DNA from: Enterobacter ludwigii
Lineage (GTDB): Bacteria; Pseudomonadota; Gammaproteobacteria; Enterobacterales; Enterobacteriaceae
Reading direction: 5' to 3'
NCBI GenBank assembly: GCA_900068845.1
Contig: CEFQ01000010.1
Span: forward strand, 1-64,000
DNA length: 64,000 nucleotides
Position numbers and translations under genes: made by a program. This document shows positions 55,310-64,000 of this stretch, piece by piece. A model generated the notes under the pieces. It did no database searches and was not told where the DNA came from. It saw only the letters and a list, made by a program, of their open reading frames with translations. Position 1 is the first letter of the stretch. Each line of letters opens with the position of its first letter.

Positions 55310-56287
55310 ATGCAAAATCCCGTTAACGACGTTTTAATCAGCGTCATCGTGCCGGTGTATAATGCCGCGGCGTATCTGGAGCGATGCATTGATAGCCTGC
55401 TAAAGCAGGAAGAAAGCCGTTTTGAAGTGATTTTTATTAACGACGGTTCCAGCGATAATTCGCTCGCGATATTACAGAACTACGCCCATTACCCGCATTT
55501 CCACATCATCGACAAAACCAATGGTGGCGTCTCGTCGGCGCGCAATCAGGGCATTCGCGCTTCACGCGGCAAACTGCTGTGTTTTTTAGACGCCGATGAT
55601 TTTTTGCCTGCTAGCGCGTTTGCCACCTATGTGCGGTTGATGCAAAACCCGGTGGCGATGGTGGTGGGGGCATCTCAGCACTTCACGCCGCAAGGCGAGC
55701 CGCTCGATTTCCCGGCGAACACCACTGACACTCGCCAGTTGGCGGCGTCGGCGGCAATCAATGATCTGCTCTATTTCAATCCGCGTCACGGCATCTGCGA
55801 TAAGGTGTTTCGCGGCGACGTCATTCGCCAGCATCAACTCAGTTTTAACGAAGAGATTTACAACTTCGAAGATCTGCTGTTTGTGATCAATTACCTGCAT
55901 CTGCAACAGGATCGTCAGGTGATCTTCACCCAGCAGGTGGTTTATCACTACGTGGTATCCACCAACTCGGCCACACGGTCGGCGTTACGTGAAAAGCATT
56001 TCTCATTTGCGCGTTCGTTTAATGGCATGCAGGCGTTTTTATCCGCGCAGCATAGTCGCTGTTATTACCACCTCTATTTAAAAGTCACCTCGTCCTATAT
56101 CTATAAAGCCCTGCACAGCGACGGATTCAGTCGCGCCTTTATTGATGAATATATTTCGCTCTACCGTCGCAGCTTTAAGTCCTATTTCACCTCTGGATTG
56201 ATGCTCAATCCGTGGAGCCTGTACTTTGCGCTGTTTTTTGTCAGTCCACGACTGGTATCGCGTCTGCGCCGACTGGCACAGAAATAA
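55310..56287 (+). CDS. Family 2 glycosyltransferase
   Basis: GT-A fold inverting glycosyltransferase of 325 residues. The N-terminal ISVIVPVYNAAAYLERCIDSL, FINDGSSDNS and the metal/nucleotide DXD-type motif FLDADDF (about residue 95) are typical. The likely start is the ATG at 55310 with AGAGG upstream; a longer in-frame start exists but adds no conserved sequence. First gene of a three-gene operon behind a JUMPstart element. Donor and acceptor sugars are unknown. Confidence 0.88.
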   Translation: MQNPVNDVLISVIVPVYNAAAYLERCIDSLLKQEESRFEVIFINDGSSDNSLAILQNYAHYPHFHIIDKTNGGVSSARNQGIRASRGKLLCFLDADDFLPASAFATYVRLMQNPVAMVVGASQHFTPQGEPLDFPANTTDTRQLAASAAINDLLYFNPRHGICDKVFRGDVIRQHQLSFNEEIYNFEDLLFVINYLHLQQDRQVIFTQQVVYHYVVSTNSATRSALREKHFSFARSFNGMQAFLSAQHSRCYYHLYLKVTSSYIYKALHSDGFSRAFIDEYISLYRRSFKSYFTSGLMLNPWSLYFALFFVSPRLVSRLRRLAQK

Positions 56288-56303
56288 ACGCTGAGGTTGA
56301 GTT

Positions 56304-57611
56304 GTGAAAGATAAATTAAAAAATTCCATGTGGATGATCGCTGAAAAGCTGATTGCGGTATTTGGCCTGATATTCGTCACCTCCTATGTGGCGAAATATA
56401 TTGGGCCAACCACCTTCGGCATTATTTCGATCTCGATGCTGGTATTTCAGTTCATCCAGAGCATCGCGCTGATGGGCAGCGATGTGATTCTGTTGAAACG
56501 CCTGTCGCAAAATCATCACTCCGGCATGCGCTTAATGATGGCAACGTTTCTGTTGGTGTTGCTGATTTATGGCGTGCTGGCGGCAAGCGGCATGCTGATT
56601 ATGGGAGAAGAGTGGCGTGCTGAAGCGCGGGTATTTATCTGCGCAGCGGCAATTGCCTGCCTGTTTTCCTCACTCGATTTGGTGAATATCTACAACGAGG
56701 CGAGGCTCAATGCGCGCCTGAATGTGATTGCCAATCTGGCGGGGCTGGCCATCAGTTTAACCGTGCGCTTCTTTATCTCTTATTACGGCCTGGACCCGCA
56801 GCTATTGTCGATTCCGATCGTATTGGCAACCTTTATTCCGTTTGCTATCAAGCTGGTGATTTTCCTTAAATACCATCGCCAGGTGCCGATTCCGGCACTG
56901 CGCCAGATGAAAAAATATTCACGCTATATGGTGGCATCGGGTATTTCCCTGGTGTTTTCAGTGATTGCTGTGGCGATCTATACCCGCGTGAACCAACTCA
57001 GCGTCTCTTATTTCCTTGGTGTAAAAGAGGCGGGCATTTTCACCGTTGCGCTGACACTCGCCACTGCATGGGTCTTTTTACCCAATGCGTTACTGGCTTC
57101 CTTTTTTCCAGCATTTTTTGCCGAGCGTGATGATAAGCAGTCAATTATCAAAGCGCAGAAATTACATCTGCTGGTGATTGGCGTCTCCTCGCTGGTGATT
57201 CTGACGATTTGGTTATTGTCCGGATGGTTTATTCGCAACTTCTACGGGGCGGATTATCTCGATGCCGTAGCGCCAACGCTGTTACTCAGCGTGGGTGCGA
57301 TGTGTGCAGTGCTCAGCAGTGTTATGGACCGTTTTATTATTAAGTACAACGGATATCGTTACTTAGTTAAGAAAACCTTCGTAGTGTTATTAATTTGCGT
57401 GGCGTCCTCTTTATTATTGGTTCCTTATTTTGGTTTAAACGGCGCGGCCATGAGCGTGGTATTAACCGAGTTCTTATCGTTCTCCCTGCTTAATTATTTT
57501 TTCCCTGCTCAACCTGTCATGCGTATTCACCAGGTATTTATCAACCCCAGGAAACTATGGCTGTTATTTAACAATATCAAAACCTCAGACAGTAAAGAGA
57601 GTTTATCATGA
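56304..57611 (+). CDS. Polysaccharide flippase (Wzx/MATE-like)
   Basis: Polytopic membrane protein of 435 residues with about 12 TM helices, of the O-antigen/EPS flippase type. The start is GTG at 56304 with GAGG seven bases upstream. The opening MKDKLKNSMWMIAEKLIAVFG and VAKYIGPTTFGIISI segment is the usual Wzx N-terminus. It would move a lipid-linked glycan across the inner membrane. Its stop overlaps the next gene's start by 4 bp. No Wzy polymerase gene is in the operon. Confidence 0.88.
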   Translation: MKDKLKNSMWMIAEKLIAVFGLIFVTSYVAKYIGPTTFGIISISMLVFQFIQSIALMGSDVILLKRLSQNHHSGMRLMMATFLLVLLIYGVLAASGMLIMGEEWRAEARVFICAAAIACLFSSLDLVNIYNEARLNARLNVIANLAGLAISLTVRFFISYYGLDPQLLSIPIVLATFIPFAIKLVIFLKYHRQVPIPALRQMKKYSRYMVASGISLVFSVIAVAIYTRVNQLSVSYFLGVKEAGIFTVALTLATAWVFLPNALLASFFPAFFAERDDKQSIIKAQKLHLLVIGVSSLVILTIWLLSGWFIRNFYGADYLDAVAPTLLLSVGAMCAVLSSVMDRFIIKYNGYRYLVKKTFVVLLICVASSLLLVPYFGLNGAAMSVVLTEFLSFSLLNYFFPAQPVMRIHQVFINPRKLWLLFNNIKTSDSKESLS

Positions 57612-58603
57612 ATGAAAAAACACTATTTAGTCTTATCATTCCCGTCTATAACGCACAAAAAACCGTTAAACGTACCTTGCAGAGCGTGCTTCAACAGACG
57701 TTCAGCAGTTATGAGGTTATTGTGGTCAATGATGGCAGCAGCGATTCAACCGCGAAAATACTGGAGGAGTTTAGCGCTTATTCACAGGTCACGGTCATTA
57801 ACCAGATTAATGCCGGTGTCAGCGCCGCCCGTAATAATGGAATGCAGCACGCCAGCGGCGAATATGTGTTATTCCTCGATGCGGATGATTGGGTGGACGA
57901 TAATTTCCTCATGATCTTCAAACAACATCTTGATGCCTGGCCAGCGGAATCTGTCGATTTGATGGTAGGAAACCTCAACGACAACCGCGTAGGGAAAGTG
58001 TCTCAGGCGGGCTTCTTCAGCCAGGAGGACATTCCTTACGTGCTGGGTGAACTGGAGATGAGTGATAACATCGGCTATCTCCATAACAAATGTTATCGCC
58101 GTCAGATTATTGAGGAACTGAATCTGCGCTTCCTGGAAGGTATTTCAATGAGCGAGGATTTGCTGTTTAACCTTAAATTCTTCAGCTGCATTAGCAATTT
58201 CCTGGTGACGCCGGGTGCGGCTTATCATTATGAAGACGTGGAGGGTTCATTATCGAAGCGTAAAGTGCAATACAGTGAACTGAAAGTGCGTAAACAGTTT
58301 CTCACCGCGCTTTATGATTCGATCATTAGTAAATATCAATCCAGCGATCTCGACTATTTCCTCAAAGGCATCTCCAAACGTGTGCTCGCGCTGGATATGC
58401 AGATCGTGACCGCTATGTATCACGCTTCGTTTTCACCTGCGGATATTGCCCAGGAAATTAATGAAATAAAGCGGGGTAAATACTCAAAAGGTATTTTCAT
58501 CCTGCTGAATAAAAATGAAAAATTGAAGTACATGATTATGAATTTGAATACACTTACAGCGTACTATTTTCTTTATGCATTATACAGAATGCGTGCATTC
58601 TAA
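57608..58603 (+). CDS. Family 2 glycosyltransferase
   Basis: A second GT-A glycosyltransferase of 331 residues, paralogous to the first gene of the operon (FSLIIPVYNAQKTVKRTL, VVNDGSSDSTAKI, FLDADDW). The AISMSEDLLFNLKFF-like acceptor region at about 180 is typical of capsule/LPS GT2 enzymes. It is coupled to the flippase by an ATGA overlap and ends the operon. Two transferases and a flippase suffice for a short oligosaccharide side chain or repeat unit. Confidence 0.88.
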   Translation: MNEKTLFSLIIPVYNAQKTVKRTLQSVLQQTFSSYEVIVVNDGSSDSTAKILEEFSAYSQVTVINQINAGVSAARNNGMQHASGEYVLFLDADDWVDDNFLMIFKQHLDAWPAESVDLMVGNLNDNRVGKVSQAGFFSQEDIPYVLGELEMSDNIGYLHNKCYRRQIIEELNLRFLEGISMSEDLLFNLKFFSCISNFLVTPGAAYHYEDVEGSLSKRKVQYSELKVRKQFLTALYDSIISKYQSSDLDYFLKGISKRVLALDMQIVTAMYHASFSPADIAQEINEIKRGKYSKGIFILLNKNEKLKYMIMNLNTLTAYYFLYALYRMRAF

Positions 58604-58619
58604 TTAAATTCTCCCGGTG

Positions 58620-58678
58620 TTAGCCTCTGGACGCATTTGCTGTTTCAGAGGCTAATTATCGGGGGAGTTTCCCCCGAT
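58620..58678 (+). terminator. Hairpins after the glycan operon
   Basis: Two hairpins follow the last glycosyltransferase: TTAGCCTCTG/CAGAGGCTAA (58620-58629 with 58646-58655) and ATCGGGGG/CCCCCGAT (58658-58665 with 58671-58678). There is no T-run after the second, so they may act with Rho or as transcript protection. Confidence 0.5.
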
Positions 58679-58787
58679 GTTATCAACCTACCCGTTGCCG
58701 CACCTTTCCACTTTCCTCACGCCTTTCTGCTGACTGCCCATTACTCCTTCTTGCACTCATCCCGCGTCTCATGTCAAATAGCGCCCC

Positions 58788-58803
58788 ATGCAATCGATTG
58801 CGC
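58788..58803. promoter_or_regulatory. Candidate PurR box upstream of sdaC
   Basis: ATGCAATCGATTGCGC agrees with the PurR pattern ANGCAANCGNTTNCNT at all fixed positions except the last. It holds the perfect palindrome GCAATCGATTGC. It overlaps a possible -35 (TTGCGC, 58798-58803). It lies 164 bp before the sdaC ATG; the remainder of this 363-bp gap holds nothing else I recognise. Confidence 0.55.
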
Positions 58804-58966
58804 GCATGTTTCGTGCATTTTATGCGGCACAGAACATCAGGATGCGTGAATTTCATCTCATGAAGCGTCATCCTTTGCGTTCCGGCCGGGCGGAGCCGCC
58901 CACGCCATGATTGGCAGCCATCATTGTGGCTGCATGTTGATAAAGCTTGAAATTCTGGAGAGACAG

Positions 58967-60256
58967 ATGGACAACTCACAAACCGGTACGCTTGGCACCG
59001 TAGAAACGGCGGCGAAGGGCTGGCGCAAGAGTGATACCGTGTGGATGCTGGGTCTTTACGGTACGGCGATTGGTGCGGGCGTACTTTTCCTGCCGATTAA
59101 CGCCGGGGCAGGCGGGCTGATTCCGCTGATTATCATGGCGATCCTTGCCTTCCCGATGACCTATTACGCCCATCGCGCGCTGACGCGCTTTGTGCTCTCC
59201 GGTAAAAATCCCGGCGAAGATATTACCGAAGTGGTTGAAGAGCATTTTGGTGTGGGTGCCGGCAAAATCATCACCTTGCTCTACTTCTTTGCCATCTATC
59301 CGATCCTGCTGATGTACAGCGTGGCGATTACCAATACCGTTGATAGCTTTATCGTGCATCAGCTAGGTCTGGTTTCGCCGCCGCGTGCGCTGCTGTCGCT
59401 GATGCTGATTATCGGCATGATGACGGTGGTGCGCTTCGGTGAGCAGATGATTGTGAAAGCGATGAGCGTGCTGGTGTTCCCATTTGTGGCGGTGCTGATG
59501 CTATTGGCGGCTTATCTGGTACCGCATTGGCATGGCGCGGCGTTGGAAACCTTGTCGCTGAGCCAGAGCGTCAGCGGTCACGGCATCCTGATGACGCTGT
59601 GGCTGGCAATTCCGGTAATGGTGTTCTCCTTCAACCACTCGCCGATCATTTCGTCGTTTGCTGTCGCCAAGCGCGATGAATACGGTGCTGGCGCCGAGAA
59701 AAAGTGTTCACGCATTCTGGCGAACGCCCATTTGTTGATGGTGGTGACGGTGATGTTCTTTGTGTTCAGCTGCGTGCTGAGCCTGTCGCCAGCCGATCTG
59801 CAGGCGGCGAAAGATCAGAACATCACCATTCTGTCTTACTTAGCTAACCACTTTAATGTGCCGATGATTGCGTGGATGGGCCCGATTGTCGCGATGGTGG
59901 CGATCACCAAATCGTTCCTTGGGCATTATCTGGGGGCGCGTGAAGGTTTTAACGGCATTGTGGTGAAGTCGTTGCGCAGCCGTGGTAAAACCGTCACGCC
60001 GCAGCGCCTGAATCGTCTAACCACCGGCTTTATGTTGCTGACCACCTGGCTGGTGGCGACGCTGAATCCAAGCATTCTGGGGATGATTGAAACCCTGGGT
60101 GGGCCGATTATTGCGATGATTCTGTTCCTGATGCCGATGTACGCCATCCAGAAAGTGCCGGCGATGCGGCAGTACAGCGGGAAGATCAGTAATCTGTTTG
60201 TGGTGATTGTTGGCGTGCTGGCGATTTCGTCGATTGCGTATTCGCTGATGAATTAA
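58967..60256 (+). CDS. sdaC: Serine:H+ symporter SdaC
   Basis: Inner-membrane transporter of 429 residues, the E. coli SdaC length, with about 11 TM helices of the hydroxy/aromatic amino acid permease family. Highly conserved stretches are MLGLYGTAIGAGVLFLPINAG, GKNPGEDITEVVEEHFG and SFNHSPIISSFAVAKR. The ATG at 58967 has GGAG upstream; an in-frame start 20 codons earlier is rejected. The E. coli partner sdaB (serine deaminase) does not follow. It converges on a chemoreceptor gene. Confidence 0.93.
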   Translation: MDNSQTGTLGTVETAAKGWRKSDTVWMLGLYGTAIGAGVLFLPINAGAGGLIPLIIMAILAFPMTYYAHRALTRFVLSGKNPGEDITEVVEEHFGVGAGKIITLLYFFAIYPILLMYSVAITNTVDSFIVHQLGLVSPPRALLSLMLIIGMMTVVRFGEQMIVKAMSVLVFPFVAVLMLLAAYLVPHWHGAALETLSLSQSVSGHGILMTLWLAIPVMVFSFNHSPIISSFAVAKRDEYGAGAEKKCSRILANAHLLMVVTVMFFVFSCVLSLSPADLQAAKDQNITILSYLANHFNVPMIAWMGPIVAMVAITKSFLGHYLGAREGFNGIVVKSLRSRGKTVTPQRLNRLTTGFMLLTTWLVATLNPSILGMIETLGGPIIAMILFLMPMYAIQKVPAMRQYSGKISNLFVVIVGVLAISSIAYSLMN

Positions 60257-60271
60257 CACCCGCACTAAACC

Positions 60272-60311
60272 GTAGCGGCGCGATTTATCGCGCGATGAAT
60301 CGCGCCGCTAC
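60272..60311. repeat. GTAGCGGCGC palindromic repeat, type A copy 4
   Basis: 13-bp perfect arms GTAGCGGCGCGAT/ATCGCGCCGCTAC (60272-60284 with 60299-60311) around a short loop. It sits between convergent sdaC and the chemoreceptor gene. Confidence 0.9.
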
Positions 60312-60332
60312 AATGTGATCGCCGTTGGGGAA

Positions 60333-61889
60333 TTACACCGCCGCGGTTTTAAACACGCTCATCGACTGCGCTAAACGATCCGCCTGCTCCTGCAACGCCT
60401 GCGACGCTGCTGAGGCTTCCTGCACCAGTGCTGCGTTCTGTTGCGTCACCGCTTCCATCTGGGTTATCGCCGAGTTAATCTCGCTAATCCCGCTGCTCTG
60501 TTCGCTGCTGGCGATGGTGATTTCACTCATGATATCCGCCACGCTTTTCACGCTGCTAACCACTTCACCAATGGTGGAACCGGCGTGCGTCACCAGGCGG
60601 CTGCCTTCATCGACCTGTGCCACAGAATCCTCGATTAACACCTTGATCTCTTTTGCGGCAGAAGCAGAACGTGCCGCCAGATTACGCACTTCGGTCGCCA
60701 CCACGGCAAAACCACGGCCTTGCTCACCGGCGCGTGCGGCTTCGACCGCGGCGTTAAGTGAAAGAATATTGGTCTGGAAGGCAATCGAATCGATTACGCT
60801 GATAATATCGACGATCTTCTTCGAAGAGAGCGTAATGGCTTCCATCTTCTCGATCACCTGTTCCATTACCACGCCGCCCTGTTTCGCCACGTTGGAGGTA
60901 TTCGCCACCAGTTGATTGGCTTCACGCGCGTTCTCGGCATTGTGTTTCACGGTGGCGGTCATCTGCTCCATCGCTGAAGCGGTCTCTTCCAGCGAGCTGG
61001 CTTGCTGTTCGGTACGCGAAGAGAGATCGATGTTGCCGCTGGAGATCTGATTCGATGCGACGGCGATAGTATCGGATCCCGCGCGCACATCGGAAACGAT
61101 GGTCAGCAGGTTGTCGTTCATCGCCTGCAGCGCCTGCATCAGTACGGCGGTTTCATCTTTGCCGCTGATTTCAATGTGTGAACTGAGGTCACCTGCCGCC
61201 ACTTTCCCGGCGATTTCTACCGCTTCGTTGAGTGGGCGCACAATCGAATGTGTCAGCATAAAGCCCAATACAATTGCGGCCGCAATCGCAATGGCAGAGA
61301 AAATCAGTGTCATCTCAATCGCAGATGAGCCGTTTTCAATGATTCTTGCGCCTTCTTGCTGCAGTTGCTGCGATTGTGAATCGGCAAAGGCGACCGCGCT
61401 CGCCAGGAAGGCGTTTTGCGTATCGGTGATGGATTTCAGCACATAGGTGCTGGCGGCTTCGGCATCGCCGGCACGCACCAGGCCAATCAGCTGATTTTTC
61501 TCGGCTTCAAACTTTTCGCTGGCCGCCAGCAGGCCAGCAATTTTCTTTTTACCCACTTCGGTTACCTGCAGCGCTTTGATTTTATTCATTGCGTTATTGG
61601 TATGTTCGGTGGCTTCAGCCAGCTGCTGATAGCGTTTTTCGTTGTACTGCGGGCGCGTGGTATCAATCACGATGCCGCGCAGATATTTGATTTGATCGTT
61701 AACCCCGTCGCGTACGTCAAAACCGAGACGGACTTTTACGTAGCGATCTTCAACAATCGAAGTGATGCCGGTTTTGATATTGTTGATTTTGCTAATCGAC
61801 GTCACGCCGACGATAACTAACAGTGCGACCACTAAACCAAAAGCGATGCCCAGACGGACGCCGACCTTCATATTCTTTAAGCTCAACAT
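60333..61889 (-). CDS. Methyl-accepting chemotaxis protein
   Basis: Inner-membrane chemoreceptor of 518 residues. TM1 (about 10-30), a periplasmic four-helix-bundle domain (about 35-185), TM2 (about 190-212) and HAMP come first. The signalling domain follows with the highly conserved hairpin tip [38 protein letters not shown]. The C-terminus ([10 protein letters not shown]) lacks the NWETF pentapeptide for CheR/CheB, so this is a low-abundance-type receptor. The start at 61889 has GGGGAG upstream. A FliA-type promoter lies upstream. The ligand is unknown. Confidence 0.92.
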   Translation of the reverse strand: MLSLKNMKVGVRLGIAFGLVVALLVIVGVTSISKINNIKTGITSIVEDRYVKVRLGFDVRDGVNDQIKYLRGIVIDTTRPQYNEKRYQQLAEATEHTNNAMNKIKALQVTEVGKKKIAGLLAASEKFEAEKNQLIGLVRAGDAEAASTYVLKSITDTQNAFLASAVAFADSQSQQLQQEGARIIENGSSAIEMTLIFSAIAIAAAIVLGFMLTHSIVRPLNEAVEIAGKVAAGDLSSHIEISGKDETAVLMQALQAMNDNLLTIVSDVRAGSDTIAVASNQISSGNIDLSSRTEQQASSLEETASAMEQMTATVKHNAENAREANQLVANTSNVAKQGGVVMEQVIEKMEAITLSSKKIVDIISVIDSIAFQTNILSLNAAVEAARAGEQGRGFAVVATEVRNLAARSASAAKEIKVLIEDSVAQVDEGSRLVTHAGSTIGEVVSSVKSVADIMSEITIASSEQSSGISEINSAITQMEAVTQQNAALVQEASAASQALQEQADRLAQSMSVFKTAAV

Positions 61890-62034
61890 TGGTTCTCCCC
61901 GTAATACCAGAAATTGATGTTTCAAGACGGAAAAGCAGGCAAGGCGCCCGCATCAGGTTGATGTTTTCTAAGATGAAAATTCGTTACGCAGCGTGACAAA
62001 TCTGGTATGGCAGTTGCGGCGCAAGCGCTTTCTG

Positions 62035-62061
62035 TTATCGGTTATTAATGTTTTAACTTTA
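62035..62061 (-). promoter_or_regulatory. FliA (sigma-28) promoter of the chemoreceptor gene
   Basis: On the minus strand TAAAGTTA, 11 bases, then ACCGATAA matches the sigma-28 consensus TAAAGTTT-N11-GCCGATAA at 14 of 16 positions. It lies about 145 bp before the receptor ATG. Confidence 0.85.
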
Positions 62062-62135
62062 ATTTTTAGAGCTAGGTCACAGAATGGTTAACGGTATTGA
62101 CGTGCGAGGTTTGAGAAAGTAATGCCCGCAGAAAC

Positions 62136-62227
62136 CGTAGCGGCGCAATTTATTGCGCATACAGTAAGCGGGCATTTAGTTTGGAGGAATTATAAGTCAA
62201 TACAGCGCGATAAATCGCGCCGCTACG
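62136..62227. repeat. GTAGCGGCGC palindromic repeat, type A copy 5
   Basis: Outer arms CGTAGCGGCGC (62136-62146) and GCGCCGCTACG (62217-62227) are separated by about 70 bp, with inner pieces AATTTATTGCGC and GCGCGATAAATCGCGC. It lies between cheV and the chemoreceptor promoter. Confidence 0.85.
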
Positions 62228-62247
62228 AAAGCTGCAAACAATGAACG

Positions 62248-63210
62248 TTAACGTGGTTTTTTCAGTACGCCGTGGATCACGCTGGAGAGTTCGTTAATTT
62301 CGAATTTCGCCACGTAACCGTCGGCACCGACTTTACGCACGTGATCTTCGTTGGCGCTACCGGAGAGCGAGGAGTGGATCACCACCGGAATCTGGCGCAG
62401 ATTGTTATCGCGCTTGATGTTACGCGTTAAGGTAAAGCCATCCATTTCTGGCATTTCGAGATCGGTCAGCACCAGGGCGATCTTGTCATGGATCGATTCA
62501 CCGTTGGCTGCGGCTTCTTTCTGCATCTCGTTAATCTTGATCCAGGCTTCCAGACCGGTGTTATGCATAATCGCCGGGATGCCCATGCTTTTCAGCCCTT
62601 GCTCCAGCAGCTGACGCGCCACTTTGGAATCTTCCGCAACAATCGCCACCTGACCCGGCTTAAGATTGAAATCTTTGGCGGTTTCGGCGCTCGGCTCAAC
62701 GCCACGTACTGAAGGGATGATGTCATACAGAATCTGCTCAACATCCAGCACCATCGCCAGATTGTTGCTCTGACCGTCGGTATCCAGACAGGCGATGCTG
62801 GTGATGTTACGGCTGCCGATGCCCGCTTCCGCGGTATGCACTTGGCTCCAGTCGAGACGCACAATGTTCTCCACCGATTCCACCGCAAACGCCTGAGTAC
62901 TGCGCGCATACTCCGTCACCAGCAGCAGGTTAAGGCCGGTTTCCGGTTTGCAGCCGGTGACAGCCGGCAGATCGATAACCGGAATAAACTGACCGCGAAT
63001 ACTCGCCATGCCCAACAGCGGCGATTGCATACCCGCGGCGCGGGTGATGGTTGGCATCGGCACGATTTCGCGCAGTTTAAACACGTTGATGCCGTACAGC
63101 TCAGATTTGCCTTTCAGCTGATCGGAACCCAGTCGGAACAACAGCAGTTCGAATTTATTGGAAAGCGCAAGGTTGGCGCGTTCATCGATCTCTTTCTGAA
63201 AATTATCCAT
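62248..63210 (-). CDS. cheV: Chemotaxis coupling protein CheV
   Basis: Cytosolic protein of 320 residues that joins a CheW domain (about 15-165, GINVFKLREIVPMP, SIRGQFIPVIDL) to a receiver domain (about 185-315, phosphoacceptor Asp in LVLTDLEMPEMDG). It couples receptors to CheA and can be phosphorylated. Of two tandem ATG codons the second (63210) has better spacing to GAGG. E. coli lacks cheV, but Salmonella and many Erwiniaceae have it. A FliA-type promoter is upstream. Confidence 0.94.
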   Translation of the reverse strand: MDNFQKEIDERANLALSNKFELLLFRLGSDQLKGKSELYGINVFKLREIVPMPTITRAAGMQSPLLGMASIRGQFIPVIDLPAVTGCKPETGLNLLLVTEYARSTQAFAVESVENIVRLDWSQVHTAEAGIGSRNITSIACLDTDGQSNNLAMVLDVEQILYDIIPSVRGVEPSAETAKDFNLKPGQVAIVAEDSKVARQLLEQGLKSMGIPAIMHNTGLEAWIKINEMQKEAAANGESIHDKIALVLTDLEMPEMDGFTLTRNIKRDNNLRQIPVVIHSSLSGSANEDHVRKVGADGYVAKFEINELSSVIHGVLKKPR

Positions 63211-63269
63211 CATGGCCTCGGAGCAGATCTGGGCAGGGAAAAGGGCAGGGCAAAATCGCCATGATTAAC

Positions 63270-63296
63270 TTATCGGCAGAAGAGAAAAAAAATGAA
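63270..63296 (-). promoter_or_regulatory. FliA (sigma-28) promoter of cheV
   Basis: On the minus strand a perfect -10 GCCGATAA is preceded by 11 bases and a partial -35 TTCATTTT (5 of 8). It lies 60 bp before the cheV ATG. Confidence 0.75.
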
Positions 63297-63350
63297 GGGG
63301 AGATAACGGAAATTTTAGCGTGAGAGCGATCGCCCTCACGCTTACACATC

Positions 63351-64000
63351 TTACTTCAGCAGAATGGCGCGCACGCTTTTGCCTTTGATCTTGCCCTCTT
63401 TCAGCTTGATCAGGGCTTTCTTCGCCAGAGCGGCGTCGATGGCAACATAAGCGTGCGTGGCGGTCATATCGATCTTGCCGATCTGATCGCCATTGAATCC
63501 GGCTTCACCGGTCAGCGCGCCAAGGATATCGCCCGGACGGATTTTGGCTTTGCGGCCGCCATCAATGCACAGCGTCATTTTGGTCGCCGGCAGCGATTTG
63601 GCGCTAATGCCTTTCAGCGTACTGGAAGCGATCCAGTTGAGCTTCTGCTGCAGATACTCTTCCAGCGCATTGGCGCGCACCATTTCGTCTGGGGCAACAA
63701 AGCTCACCGCCAGTCCTTTTTCACCGGCGCGACCGGTACGCCCGATGCGGTGGATGTGTACTTCCGGATCCCACGCCAGCTGGAAATTCACCACTAACGC
63801 CAGCGATTTGATATCCAGGCCGCGTGCAGCCACATCGGTGGCGATCAGTACGCGGATGCTGCCGTTGGCGAAGCGAATTAACACGCGCTCGCGATCGCGC
63901 TGTTCCAGATCGCCATGCAGCGCTAACGCACTGATATCACGTTCATTTAATGCAGCGGCGACGTCATCACACTCGCGCTTAGTGTTACAGAACACCACGC
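63351..64000 (-). CDS. dbpA: ATP-dependent RNA helicase DbpA, C-terminal part
   Basis: The 5' end lies beyond the window; about 215 C-terminal residues are visible. They include helicase domain 2 (VLIATDVAARGLD, HIHRIGRTGRAG) and the DbpA-type RRM-like RNA-binding domain (IRPGDILGALTGEAGFNGDQIGKIDM). In E. coli DbpA this domain binds hairpin 92 of 23S rRNA and directs 50S subunit maturation. It lies upstream of cheV on the same strand. The lack of the N-terminal half is due to the window edge only. Confidence 0.93.
   Translation of the reverse strand, partial: VVFCNTKRECDDVAAALNERDISALALHGDLEQRDRERVLIRFANGSIRVLIATDVAARGLDIKSLALVVNFQLAWDPEVHIHRIGRTGRAGEKGLAVSFVAPDEMVRANALEEYLQQKLNWIASSTLKGISAKSLPATKMTLCIDGGRKAKIRPGDILGALTGEAGFNGDQIGKIDMTATHAYVAIDAALAKKALIKLKEGKIKGKSVRAILLK

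Overview
The window looks like the chromosome of a plant-associated enterobacterium of the Erwiniaceae, most likely Pantoea. The backbone follows the Escherichia coli order aspU-dkgB-yafC-yafD-mltD-gloB-yafS-rnhA-dnaQ-aspV, then fadE-gmhA-yafJ-yafK-dinB-pepD-gpt-frsA-crl-phoE-proBA. Several E. coli genes are missing (yafE, yafT-ivy, the dinJ/yafQ region, thrW). In their places sit accessory blocks, one of which carries a glycanase-like protein of the AmsF/WceF type known from Erwinia and Pantoea. The genus is inferred from gene content and was not tested.

Region 1 (1-8766) is the backbone between two identical tRNA-Asp genes, with a LysR/MFS pair added between yafC and yafD. Region 2 (8767-24721), directly after the second tRNA-Asp, is a purine-ureide (hpx-type) catabolic island. 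It holds a permease, a GntR regulator with allantoin racemase and allantoinase, an oxalurate/oxamate operon (hpxWXYZ), an RpiR regulator, and an eight-gene operon (ABC transporter, hpxJ, hpxK, uraD, uraH). Together they take 5-hydroxyisourate through allantoin, allantoate and ureidoglycine to oxalurate, oxamate and ammonia. Three of its operons have sigma-54 -24/-12 promoters by eye, one with an NtrC-like enhancer, which points to nitrogen-limitation control. A 633-bp inverted-repeat element separates two of its operons.

Region 3 (24722-42637) carries katG, ybdL (with met boxes) and the conserved fadE-to-proA backbone. Operators for FadR, LexA and PhoB are visible there. Region 4 (42638-47646) is a compact phage-derived cassette: an S24-type repressor, a structured leader, a small Arg-rich protein, a T4-type lysozyme, a holin, overlapping inner and outer spanins, and a tailspike-like polysaccharide glycanase. 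It has no integrase, capsid or terminase genes. I propose it as a domesticated, holin/endolysin/spanin (type 10-like) export system for the glycanase; this is inference.

Region 5 (47795-54285) is a binding-protein ABC transporter (iron/phosphosugar type) next to a CitA/DpiB-type two-component system. Region 6 (55036-58603) is a JUMPstart/ops-led operon of two glycosyltransferases and a flippase, so probably RfaH-dependent. Region 7 (58604-64000) has sdaC with a PurR-like box, a chemoreceptor and cheV (both with FliA-type promoters), and the 3' part of dbpA. A family of GTAGCGGCGC palindromes occurs at five intergenic sites.
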